Source of the DNA: Asterias rubens
Taxonomy: Eukaryota > Echinodermata > Asteroidea > Forcipulatida > Asteriidae
Assembly (NCBI RefSeq): GCF_902459465.1
Contig: NC_047072.1
Span: 16,287,776-16,351,775 of the forward strand
Direction of reading: 5' to 3'
Length of the DNA stretch: 64,000 nucleotides
Part shown: positions 1 through 13,300 of the stretch, piece by piece
How positions within the stretch are numbered: the stretch's first letter is position 1
Layout: each line of letters begins with the position of its first letter
Program-made: the position numbers and the translations under genes
The notes under the pieces: generated by a model
The model's input: only the letters and a program-made list of their open reading frames with translations
What the model was told of the DNA's origin: nothing
The model's database searches: none

Positions 1-859
1 CAGACTGAGCATGTTGAATCTCTTCCATTTGTACAATCTGTAACGGCATTCTGATGACTTGAGGACAAGACTGGGCAGGTAGAAGAGAAGGTTGAGATCG
101 AAGCGCTGGATGAGACTGAATTGGAAGAGGAGGTGGAGGCTTAGGAGGATGCTAAGAGACATGATAAGGAGAACAATAAACATAAGTAGGATTTAAAACT
201 TGGTGGGAGTAGTACAACTAAGAGAGGTTTGCGGTAACACCATGTGAAAATCTCTTTTGAGTAGTGTAGGTTTCAGTTGATTAAATTTAGGTTTAGTCCC
301 AGCTCCAGCCTACATGCTTCACCGCACTAAGCCCAACTTATCCTGTTGCTGATCCGTGGCTTTGTGCATCACCGAGCCAATCCGGCGGGATTCGAACCCA
401 CGACCTTTGCCAACTAGTCTTACCAACAAGACCTCCAAGATTGCCCGGTAGTTGGAGGTAGTTCGAATCCTTTGTTTAGGAGCGGGTACAGCAACAATTT
501 AATAGATGTTAAACTTGTATCAGGGATTAATCATTTTTTTTCGTTTTTAACCTTACACAGATGTGTGTACAAGCACTGATTATTAAGTACTTTCCTGAGT
601 TCTGTTAAAACAAAATCACAGGCATACATGTATTACTCAAACCAACAACTTTTGCTAATCTAGAGTAGTAGCACTGTAGCTAATGAATCAAAGTAATGTT
701 ATTTTCCTTTGAATCAAATTAAACATCTACAATAAACCAGACTTGAGAATGAAACATCTTGCTGACCTGTTGTAGAACTGGGTGGTAATTCCTGGGTTTA
801 TGTCTCAAAGCAGTTGAGATATCCAATTGCTGACCGGACTGTAGCTGCTCCATCAGAGT
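1..859 (-). CDS. TTK: TTK C-terminal tail exons 13-14 (partial)
   Basis: Exon 13 (767-859) sits between a CTGCAG acceptor and a GTCAGC donor. It encodes [18 protein letters not shown], resembling the vertebrate tail VLGQLVGLNSPNSILKAAK. Exon 14 (1-151) follows a CTCTTAG acceptor and reads [12 protein letters not shown], then [19 protein letters not shown], open to the window edge in matching phase 0. The proline-rich extension is not something I remember in vertebrate TTK. The start of exon 13 does not match the phase at the end of exon 12, so a small exon between 860 and 2829 was probably missed. Confidence 0.65.
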
Positions 860-3800
860 CTGCAGAATATCAAGCAAATAAAAATAAATTTATTGGCTCA
901 ATCAAGAATAATAGATTTATTGTCTTATTCATAGACAAAACATGAATGGCTCAAGCATGATAGTTGACCTATCAAGCCTGGAATTACACACAGGCCATAA
1001 CCTTGGTTGCCCCTGGTCTTGGCCTTGGTGCCCCTCCAATGGGAGTGCCCTTTGCAAAATATAAATGGCCTTGCTCTTCTGAAGATGAAACTCCAGGCCT
1101 GTCCCCTGAAAAAAAAGAAGTGACTCTTTGCTTTAATGGTAAGCCGAGTCTTGAAATTGGGCCGAGGTGTAGTCAAGCCTCATAAATATACAATAGTTCT
1201 TCTTCAATTGATTGAGAGACAATAAGCTGTTAGTTTGGATCTTTGCTTCTGATCTGAAAGTAAATTATAGTCTTATAAAACTTATGACTGATTAAAAACG
1301 TTACATCGGCAAATGATCTTAAAATAATAATAATAACAATAAGAAGAAGAAGAAGACTTGCAATGCGCACATATCCACCCTGCTGGGTGTTCAAGGCGCA
1401 GTCAAAAAAAAAGAAAAAAAAAAAGAAAAGAACAAAAACAGACCAACAAAATTAGTCTTTGAAAACCTGTGACATAAGATAAGTTTTGAGAAGAGATTTG
1501 AATGCTGTGGTACAACGACAAGATCTAAGATTAAGAGGTAGAGAGTTCCAGATGCGTGGCGCAGCTGAAGAAAAAGACCTGTCACCCTGTGAGTGTCGAG
1601 ACTTGGGTTCAATGAGAAGAAGCATGGAACTTGATCGAAGATTTATTGATGGAGTGTAAACTTGAAGAAGTTCTGAAATATAGTATTGAGTATTCGACTG
1701 ACGCGATAGTAAACTTACCTTTGAGACAGCTGATATACTCGTTGGTGAGTTGAGTTGAGCATGACTAACATGTAACTGGGATATTAAACTCTTCAAGTGT
1801 TCCTCTGTCAGATTAGGAACATTTGACTGACTCGGTTCTAAACAAACAAAATCAAATAAACAATTATTATTAAAAAAGTATTCATAAATACCTCAGACAG
1901 TTTTGCTATTCCTATTGGTGGAGAGCGCGTCACGTGGGTGTGTATAAACCTTTGTTTATGACCGGTAAAAAGTGTTAACTCATGGGCGTGACACGCGACC
2001 TTGCACCTGTTCTTATAAGACAGTTTCTTTATTTCTATTGGTCGATAGCAACGGCTGAAACAGTTGTGCCACATCACGCGATACGCGTGACGCGCACAGC
2101 ATTCCTTTATAAGGAGTTGTTAACCCGAGGGCAGCGGAGGGCTTTACCACTTCATAGCTGGAGGGGTGTTTTGTTGAAAGAAATCATTTAACAATTATAA
2201 TTGTTGCATTTATTTTACTTTTTGACCAAAAAGTGATGATGTTTTTGACCGAAAAGGTATTTATGAATGGGAATCAAAGTATGTTGAATTGGTTTTCAAC
2301 TAGTGGTTTAAACCCGCCGTGGCCTGGTTCTTGATAATTTACCTCGACTTTGTCTCAGTAAAATTACCAAGAACCTGGCATTGTTGGGTTTAAAACACTA
2401 GTTGAAAACCTCTCCACCACACATTGATTCCCTTATTAATGATAAATCTGACTTGAGGGAAAAACTACCAAGACATATCTAAGGACAAAATGTATGGTTC
2501 ATCGTTCAATGCAAGGCACTGGACACTAATTGGTAATTACTCAAAATAATTGTTAGCATAAAAACTTACTTGATAAGAGCAATTGATAGTATAAAACATT
2601 GTAAGAAACGGTACCCTCTGAAGTAACGTGATTTTTGAGAAAGAGGTGATTTCACACTCAAGTAATAAAATGCTTCAGGCCTGAAGCCTTTTATTAGACA
2701 TCTGAAAGCACACAAATTTGTGCAACAAGGTTATTTTTGCTTCCATTGTGCGCTTGCAACTTGCAAAGACTCAATACCAGCATGATAAACATTACAGATT
2801 TAATTTTGACATTTTGATTTTCCCGTTACCTGGTGGAGGGGGTGGATCTGCTTGGAAGTATGGATGTTTCTTCAGTTCTTGAATTGATGGCCTTTCTCTT
2901 GAGTCACGAAGTAAACATTTCTTGAGTAAATCCAGGAGGTGAGGGTTATCAACGGCTGGGAACTCAATCACATGCCTTAATTTAATAAACAAACAAAGAA
3001 GTCAATCAATGCATTAAACAAGATTGTTCTCTAATCTAAAAAAGGTTTGCAGCAACACCATGTAATGATAATATCTAAATGAATTGGGGAGGTTCAAAAA
3101 AGAACCTTTGGTTTTAACTCTCGGATCGTACTCTATTTTTTTCTTTCTGGTTACTTTTGTATTTCTTAAGCGCTTTGTAGCCACTTTGTAAAAAAGCACA
3201 ATAAAAATAAGGTTCTAATCATTATTATTATTATAAATAACATCAATGTTGAAATGGACTAGACACGTTATTTAGTAACGAGCAATGGAAAGCAACAATT
3301 TTCCTTGCATTGCAAAATGCTTCATTTGCTCCTAAAAATTCATCACATATTAAAGGCAGTACACACTATTGGTAATTACTCAAAATAGTTATTGGCATAA
3401 AACCTTTCTTGGTAACGAGTAATGGGGAGAGGTTGATGGTATAAAACATTGTGATAAACGGCTCCCTCTGAAGTGCCATAGTTTTCGAGAAAGAAGTAAT
3501 TTTTCACTAATTTGATTTTGAGGTCTCGAAATTAACCATCTAAACGCACACAACTTTGTGTGACAAGGGTGTTTTTTTATTCATTCTTATCTCGCAAGTT
3601 CAATGACCATCTGAGCTCAAATTTTCACAGGTTTGTTATTTTATGCTTATGTTGAGAATCTCCAACTGTGAAGGCTAGTCTTTGACAATTACCAATAGTG
3701 GCCACTGCCTTCAAGTAAAGCACAAATCTGTCAACAGTGTAAATATTGTGCAGTGCAAACTGGATGAAAGCATTCTCTATTCAGTTGTAAATTTGTTTCA

Positions 3801-6466
3801 GGTATTATTATAATGTACTAGGCCCATTGAAAACAAGTAGGACCTTTCTATTGAGTGCAAGGGTTGACTAAGGCAAGGGTTGACCTAGGCAAGGGTTGAC
3901 CTAGGCAAGGGTTGACCTAGGTTAGAATAGACTTGTCCGACTGTTTTATAAAACAGTTGCTGACTTATCTGGGAAACAAATATGATGTCTGTTACATACC
4001 TTGGATCACAGATGGCCTGTAGTTTCATTAAACTGAATGTTATGTGCTGGAATGGTGTCTTGCCATACACCATGTAGTAAAAGATACACCCTAAAGACCA
4101 TACATCACTCTTGCAGTTTATCTGTGAAGAAAAAAAATACAAATAAAGAAATATTAAAAGACTGAGATTGTGAAGAAGTAAAAACTGTGAGGAAAGATTG
4201 GGTTCAATAAAAGCAAATCTATGATATTACCTAAGCCAAACTTTCTGGAAAATTAAAAAACAGGTGTACCAAATTGTTTATTTCTAATACAGTTTACGTA
4301 GGCTTATAAGCGGAAGACTAAACTCGCACAGGCCTGAATGCTTCATTTTTTGAAAAGGGCAAGGGCACCAAGGCATTTTCTCCTTGGTAAAGGGCACCCT
4401 ATTATGAGGAATTTGTAAATATCTACTGGAGGCGTTGACCAAGGGGCGGAGGCAATTGGCTTCTTTGCCTCCGTGAAGTATCAGGCCTGCACACACTTAG
4501 AGTGGAAACAGATTGACCAGTAAACACCCATACACATGTACACATATCTGGCTAATTCTTCGGTTAAATGGTTTCAATTTCAAATTTAAGAAGGGTTTTG
4601 TGGCAACCGGATCTCAAATTAGCCCCAGGTATAAAACATAAAACAAGAATCAATTCTACAACAGGGAAACAAAAATCCAAAAGTACAATAACCACTTCTT
4701 TAAAATACTAGTATTGATTTTTAAATGGTGTGCCTGGTTTAATTTAATTAAATTTTCCAATAAACCAAAGATCAGGGATATTTTTCTAAGAGCCATCTCA
4801 CATGAAACTATTTAATGGTAATCTGTTTCAGACAATCTCCATACAGATACTTATTACATATCGATTTAAACATATTTTTCTCTGAGAGACTGATGAACTC
4901 GGACAATTTCTAGCAAAGCGTTCCTTTTGCATGAAGTGCACAGTTGGTTGCCTCCAAGCTATCCGGAAACATTGACCAAATTATTGACCAAACTGTTTGT
5001 TTGAACAATTCTTTGAAATTTTTGTGATGAAATTATTTCATACTCAACTTTTGTTGAATGCGAAGTAATTTGAGCCTCTGCATTTTTTCAGGGGACATCC
5101 AGAAAGTTGCATTGTTTATTTTACTTTTGTTGTTATTTGTGCACAGAGTATCATTTAACCCTACTGTGTGTCATTTCCTGAACCCCACGCTATGTACAGC
5201 TTTAGTTTTGTACAATTCACAACAGCTTTATTTATTAGGTCAGGTTTGCAGCAGCATGGTGCTACAGCAAACACTACCAAATTATACTCCCAACATGCAA
5301 AGTTTCAAAGCCTGCTTTGTTAATGTAATCCTTCCATGCAGATTTCCCGTTAGTTATTTGGGTGTAGCTACCCCTGAATCACTCACTTTCTCATGAACAC
5401 AACATATCACATTATTGGTTTATCTTTCCACCAATCAGAAAGCTCTGATATGTACTTACACCTTTTAATAAAAATTAACACGTGTGCTTGAAAAACATTA
5501 AGAAAAACTTGGGGGGATTAAATTTCTCTTGCTTTTCTTTCAAAGTGAAAGATGTACCAAGAGTTATGTGGTGATATTAGAATAATCTTGAATAGCATAG
5601 TGGGCGTCTGGTGAAATTGTAAAACGATCGCTGCTTTGTTTTTTTCATCATCTGATGTTTATTCTCCAAGATTTCAATGTGGACTTGGAAGCTTCAAGAA
5701 GCTTGAACAAGAGAAGTTTGTTACCTTGTCCGAGGATTGACAAACAGTTTTGTGGGTTTAAAGGCTCAAGTCGTCTGACAGAGCGCTTGAATTTCAACTA
5801 CACTTTCTTCGCGGTGAGGGAGCTTTTGTTTGGAAGTAAATGCTGAGCTGAAACCAAACCCAGTGGGGTTGACTAAAAAGCTCTTTTAATTTCCTTCCAT
5901 ATCGGGTCTTTCTTAGCAACCTGTTCAAGACAGTCTATTGAAACTTAGCTAAGCACACCTTTATCTCACAGCGTCCACATATCATGTTTTTAAATTAAAC
6001 AACGCAGCGAGACTATAGGCTAATAAAACAATTTCTCAATTTCTAAATCGACGACGAGAAAGTGCACATTGGACTTCAGCATTGAATTTGCCATTCTGCG
6101 AGGTTTGTCGACAATCAAACCGGCTTCCCGTTTCACAAGGTATATCCTGTCATGTCATTTAACGGACAGTCATACTACAGACCAGTATAGATGAAAAATC
6201 TCAAACCACGGCAGAGAAAACGGTATAGAAGTTAATAATCCTAGCATTAGTGAAAGAGCGAAACATTATCTCAAAGGTAAACAGTACCACAGTATTCAAG
6301 GATCATAATAAGATAAAGCAAAGAGCAAGGAATGGATGAAGAGTTGCTACCTTGTGGTGTGTGTGTGTGGGGGGGGGGGGGGGGTGGTAAACAGTACCAC
6401 AGTATTCAAGGATCATAATATGATAAAGCAAAGAGCAAGGAATGGATGAAGAGTTGTTACCTTGTG

Positions 6467-6497
<31 letters not shown>

Positions 6498-7322
6498 GGG
6501 GGTGGTAAACAGTACCACAGTATTCAAGGATCATAATAAGATAAAGCAAAGAGCAAGGAATGGATGAAGAGTTGCTACCTTGTGGTGTGTGTGTGTGGGG
6601 GGGGGGGGGGGGGGGTAAACAGTACCACAGTATTCAAGGATCATAATAAGATAAAGCAAAGAGCAAGGAATGGATGAAGAGTTGCTACCTTGTGGTGTGT
6701 GTGTGTGGGGGGGGGGGTGGTAAACAGTACCACAGTTTTCAAGGATCATAATAAGATAAAGCAAAGAGCAAGGAATGGATGAAGAGTTGCTACCTTGTGG
6801 TGTGTGTGTGGGGGGGTGGTAAACAGTACCACAGTATTCAAGGATCATAATAAGATAAAGCAAAGAGCAAGGAATGGATGAAGAGTTGCTACCTTGTGGT
6901 GTGTGTGTGTGTGTGGGGGGGGTGGTAAACAGTACCACAGGATTCAAGGATCATAATAAGATAAAGCAAAGAGCAAGGAATGGATGAAGAGTTGCTACCT
7001 TGTGGTGTGTGTGTGTGGGGGGGGTGGTAAACAGTACCACAGTATTCAAGGATCATAATAAGATAAAGCAAAGAGCAAGGAATGGATGAAGAGTTGCTAC
7101 CTTGTGGTGTGTGTGTGTGTGGGGGGGGGGGTGGTAAACAGTACCACAGTATTCAAGGATCATAATAAGATAAAGCAAAGAGCAAGGAATGGATGAAGAG
7201 TTGCTACCTTTTGGTGTGTGTGTGTGGGGGGGGGGGGGGGTGGTAAACAGTACCACAGTATTCAAGGATCATAATAAGATAAAGCAAAGAGCAAGGAATG
7301 GATGAAGAGTTGTTACCTTGTG

Positions 7323-7353
<31 letters not shown>

Positions 7354-10300
7354 TGGTAAACAGTACCACAGTATTCAAGGATCATAATAAGATAAAGCAA
7401 AGAGCAAGGAATGGATGAAGAGTTGCTACCTTGTGGTGTGTGTGTGGGGGGGGGGGGGGTGGTAAACAGTACCACAGTATTCAAGGATCATAATAAGATA
7501 AAGCAAAGAGCAAGGAATGGATGAAGAGTTGCTACCTTGTGGTGTGTGTGTGTGGGGGGGGGGTGGTAAACAGTACCACAGTATTCAAGGATCATAATAA
7601 GATAAAGCAAAGAGCAAGGAATGGATGAAGAGTTGTTACCTTGTGGTGTGTGTGGGGGGGGGGGGAGTGTGTGTGTGTGGGGGGGGGGGGTTGAATAATT
7701 AAACTTGATCCTTTATCAAATGACATGATGGGAAGTTGATTATATCTATTATCAGTCCCCCTGTGGTCTAATCCAAACATGAAAACCAAGCAAACAGACT
7801 GATATGTCAGTGTACTTTCAAGTCAACTCTTTCAATTTATTGTTTTCTTTTAATATGATCTGCCTATTTTGGAGTATGAATTTATAGCTCGTTTAGTATT
7901 TTAATACTTAAAAAAAAACATTACTTTCATTTTTGCTTTTAATTCAATCTGACGTCAAAACCAGATTATGACCCATTGATATAAATGGTGGAAGGGTACT
8001 AAAAAAAAATTATTTAGAAGACAAAATTTTACATCTTATAAATAATAAATATATATAAAAAAAAAATTAATATGCTTCAACATAATTTTCTTTTTTATAA
8101 ACTTGAGCCTTAATGGATAAGCTACATGAATAACCTATCAGGATTTTATTTTAAGTCATAAACAATTATACTTTTATGCATTGTACAAAAGTAATCGGCA
8201 GTCTGAGAGGGTTTCCAAGTTTGTGGAAAAACCTAGGAAAGTCTTTTACCTCAAACAGCGTGTAATATCATTTTACTTGATACTCTTTCAGAACAAATTT
8301 TTTTATCAAAAAGAAATGGATACCAACCTTAAGTTTCGGTCTCCGTTGCCCACCAGCGCTAGGTGTTGCCGAGACATCTTGAATGGCTTCAGGTGACATG
8401 TAGTTAAGGGTTCCAATCTGTGACTCTCTAATCACGCTGGTTTTATCAGTCTGGATAGCATTAGCAATACCAAAGTCTATCAGCTTTAAAGCACCCTCAA
8501 CAAACAGGAAATTAGCGGGCTTCAAGTCACTGTGGACAATACCTAAGGAAGAGAAAGATTTGAAACATCAAAAACTACTCTCAACTTCTTTCTTTGTACA
8601 TATTTGCTTAAAGACTAAGTATTTATCAATGTGTGGTGAAGAGGTTTTCAACTAGTGGTTTAAACCCGCCGAGGCTTGGTTCTTGATAATTTTACCGAGA
8701 CAAAGTCGAGGAAAATTATCAAGAACCAGGCCTCAGCGGGTTCAAACCACGAAAAAAATTCAACACACTTTGATTCCCATTCATAAATACCTTTTAGGTC
8801 AAAAAACATCAACACTTTTTGGTCAAAAAGTAAAATTATAATTGTTAAATAATCTCTTTCAACACAACACCCCTCCAACTATGAAATGGTGGCACAACTG
8901 TTCCGGCCGTTGCTGTCGACCATAGGAATAAAAAAATTGTCTTAAAAGCTTGCGTGTCCGCCCATGTTTCAACACTTTTTACTGGTCATTATCAAAGGTT
9001 TAAACACCCCCGTGACGCCATCTCGACCAATAGGAATAGCGAAACTGTCTTAAGTAGTTATGAATTTTGGTTTTACCCATATATACACCGATGTGTGTGA
9101 GCACTGTAAACTCAGTACTTTCCCAAGCTCTATGAAAATTCACCACAGGCATATTAGTCGGGTGGGATTCAAACCCATGACCTTTGCAATACTAGAGCAG
9201 TCTCTTACCAACAAGACCACTGAGATTGCTTGGTAGCTAAAGGCAGTGTGAATCCTATGTTTTTGAGGCGGGTACCGCAAGCATTTAATAGATGGGTAAC
9301 ACCAAAATTATTAGTTCCGAAGTTAAAGATAGTGCATAACATCAGTAAGTAGGATTTGAAGCTTTGCATGTAGGGAGTATAAACAGGTGGGGTTTGCAGT
9401 AGCACCATGTGTAAATCTCTTTTGAGAAGTGTTGAATCTAAAAAGAACCAACTTTTTTCTTGTTGTATGTGCTTTGGGGATTTATGGGCTGTCAATTTGA
9501 TGTATTAGTAAAAAGTAAAAAGGGTTAGTGTTTAGGGTAAGGGTTTGGGATCAATCAATTAACTGAGAATTACCTGCTTGGTGTACGACATTGACAGCAT
9601 CCAACATTCCCCTTCAGTAAAACTTCATATCTTGCGCATTTATCTTCTTATTAGTATTAGGTAAAAGGGTTAGTGTTTAGGGTAAGGGTGTGGGATCAAT
9701 CAATTAACTGAGAATTACCTGCTTGGTGTACGACATCCACAGCATCTAACATTCCCCTCCAGTAAAACTTCATATCTTGAGCATTAATCTTCTTGGTACT
9801 TAAGAATGAAGCTAAGTCAATCGATCCACATTCCATTACAAGGTAGATGTGAGAATCTGTTATCTCACTGTACAGAAAAATAAAAATAGAGCAACAATGA
9901 ACAACATGTACCTACACAGGTGAAATGTGCTCACACATTCTAGAGGGATATTTATGTGGTTCATTACACTGCCAACATTCCGACCATATTCATAAAATAA
10001 CAAATACATTTTGTATAGCCCCTTGGAAGGGTGACCCTTTAACTTTTAAAAACTATACAGTTGTCTGTACTGGATTAACCAAGCACACACAGACTCAATT
10101 ATCTCAAGTCAAAGCGTGTCGTTGCAGGTGGTGGCCTAGCGGTAAAGAGCACAAAACTCGAGCTCTAGTGTTTGATCAGCAGAGTGTGGGTTCGAGTTCC
10201 AGTCGTGACACTTGGTCTTTAAGCCAGACACTTAACCATGATTGCTTCATGATTGAAGTGCTTTGGGTCGCCCTCCGGGTGTAAAAAGCACTTTATAAAA

Positions 10301-13300
10301 ACAGGTCATGATTATTATTGTTATTATTATTATTCGTGTTTTCGGATGGGACGTTAAGCCATTGGTCCCATGTGTTGTAAACGCACTTAAAAAAAAAGAA
10401 AAAAAGTGCATATATCAAAAAGAGAACGGGTCACCCCGGTGTCCCTGGTTTAACTGGCAACATATTGTACCACAGCACCTTGTAAACCATTACATGTTGC
10501 TATGTACAAGGAGTAGGTCTCATACTTCAAACGTAACCACACATTATTTGCAGAAAATACTGAATGTTGAAGCACCTTGAGTGTCACTGAGTGACGGTTA
10601 TGAGCGCGTTATAACAAACCACTATTATTATGATTGCTACGGTTACTACTTACTAATCATAGAGATGAATAATGTTTGCACTCTTGCGTAGTTTCTGAAG
10701 TAATGTGACCTCATTCATGTAGCCTTGTATTGTCATCTGATCTGCACATTCTAATGTCACGTACTTGATGGCCAAAACCTTCTTCTTACTTTCACTGAAA
10801 ACTTGATATACCTGAAAAGAAATCATCCGTAATATCAAATGTCTAGTTGGTATGACATTGCTCTAGAATTGCAAAGGTCAAAGGTTCGAATCACACTCGA
10901 GTAATATGCTTGTTTTTTCACAAAACTCTGGAAAGTACTGAGTGCTAAGTAACATTGGTGTTAGGGTAAAGCAAGCAATCACTATCAAATGTGGTCAAAC
11001 TTAACCATACACAGGCATGCAGCTGCAGAGGGAAGATGGCAGACACATGAAGGCATCAGACTGTTGAATATTCAACGGAACAGTAATATAAACTAAAACC
11101 AAAGATATCAGTCAGTCAGGTTGGCTCAGTGGTTTCTGTCTCTGCCTTTCACCTCTGTTTGTCTTTGGACCCCGGTTTGGTTTGGTTTGGGTTTTCAGTC
11201 CCTACATGTTTGCATGGTTTTCCCTATAGGGATTTTCCTCCCACATCTAAAACTGAAATTTCTTCATTATCTTTTCTACATTAAGTTGATGAGATGTTTC
11301 CATTGGATGCTTTTCAGACTATATTATTCCGATTCAGATTCAGATATCAGCTATTAGTTTGTCAGTAGGGCCCAATTTTATAAAGCATGTAAGCACAAAA
11401 AACAGCTCAGCACAGAAAAATATTGCTTGGCAAAAACTGGGTACTAGCCAAACTCTCTTTAAGATTACACTGTTGCAACTGGTGTCCCACCCAATTTTTG
11501 CTGAGCAAAGAAATTTGTCAAGTAGAATTGTCTGCTAAACAGCTTTATAATTTGGGCCTAGATTGTAGTGATGGATCCAGAAGGAGTGTGGTCTTACCTT
11601 GGAAGAGCCTCCTTTGCCAACTACTCTCAGTATTCGATAGTTAATCTTGTTGACTGTTATGACATCTTTTCTCTGGACAGTCTGTACTGGCATCATAGCA
11701 GGGTTCTAAGATTCAAACGTCAACATTATCATCAGAGAGTTCAAATGGAAATTGCACATTTCCATGGGCCAGGTTTAAGGGTGGGAGGGGGGTGGGGTAC
11801 ACTATACAACCACTGTGTACATTTATTGTGGGGCTAAGTAATCAAACCAGGAACACCGGGGCTAACTCCTTCTCTTTTCGATAAGTGCACTGGGTTCTTT
11901 TACGTGTGTTACACCACACATTGGACCAACGTCTTTACGTCCCATCCAAAGGATGAACAAATAAAAAGTGTCTTGCTTAAGGACACAATAGTCAAGATCG
12001 GGACTCGAACCCACACTCTGCTAATCAGAAACACCAGAGTTTGATGAGTCCAGTGCTCTTATCCGCTCAGCCACAACACACCAATCCAAAGATTATGAGA
12101 CCTTTTGGCTTTAATGACTTACCATTTGGTTGTACTGAGGAACACAATTTTGTGGTACAACGCTAACGGGTTGCGGCTGATGGCACGATCCATTAGCAAC
12201 AGGGGGAGCTTGACGCTGTTGTGGCTGTTGTGGCTGGACAATTCCATTTGTTGATGGTGGTTGGACCGTTCCATTTGATGATGGGTTGAATAAACTCTGT
12301 GGCTTCAAACTAGGGAATGAATTGAAATAAATAAATTGATAACTTGCATTTAATATTTCAATTCAAAAAAGATGTGCTGTTGAGATAAAGGGATTGAATA
12401 ATCTTGTAATTGTAAAAAGACTACGCAATGAAATTTACTTTGAAATTATTACCTTTCAGACTTTACTGATCCATTGTGTTGTAGCTCCTCAGTCTCTTGG
12501 CTCACCCCTCTACCACTCTTATGGAACTGCTCAATGTCCGTTCGTGGATGCGCAATCTGGGATGGTACACTTTTCTGCATGGGGGTGTCTAAACTGAAAT
12601 TGTTGGAGGGTAAATGTGGTTTCTCTACTGAAGGTGTTTCCATCATCGCAACACCAGAATCACTCGAATCAACTTTAGGTGATTCAACAATAGAAGCAAG
12701 ACGTTCAATTTTGAGATTATCGGAGATTGGAGGCGTTGTCTTCTCGAGTGGTTTGATGTCTGACAATGGATAATCATCATCGCTATCATCAGGGTTCGAT
12801 GGAGGTACCTCAGTCACTTGCAAAACTCTGCGCTTCACTCTCTGTGGTAGTCCATAATTTGGCCTTCACAAACACAAAAAAAGAACATTTTATGGAAGCT
12901 GGAAGTTAATATTGCACTTGGTTGGTGTATCAATACAATACAATACAATACAATAAAACTTTATTGTCCCTGCAAGGGAAATTCCTGTGGCCTTATTGCT
13001 GACATAAAAATACAGTCACCAGTAAAAGGGTACACTGTTAAAAATGGGATAAACCTTACCACAGAAAAATAGTGGGCCTAAAATACAGAGTTAAAAAGTG
13101 AACCACAGACAGATAAAAGGGCATATTTACGGAAAAAGAACACTAAACAACAATAGTAAAAATCCTTGCGGTTGCAAGAGAATAATATCGAAAGAAAAAA
13201 CACCCTTGCTGCACAACTATGTGTGCTTTCAGATTCCTAATAAAAGGCTCAAGGCCTGAAGTCTTTTAATATTTGACCACTTTCTCAAAAACTCTCTTAC

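Noticed and set aside
1205..1246. Candidate missing TTK exon after a TTTACTTTCAG acceptor
   Set aside because: It reads [16 protein letters not shown] then a stop, and no donor gives the phase needed to join exon 13.
6303..7789. Open minus-strand frames rich in Pro, His and Thr
   Set aside because: They are translations of the minisatellite unit with its GT and G tracts; the same peptide recurs every unit.
12474..12773. 99-aa plus-strand open frame
   Set aside because: Antisense shadow of TTK exon 5.
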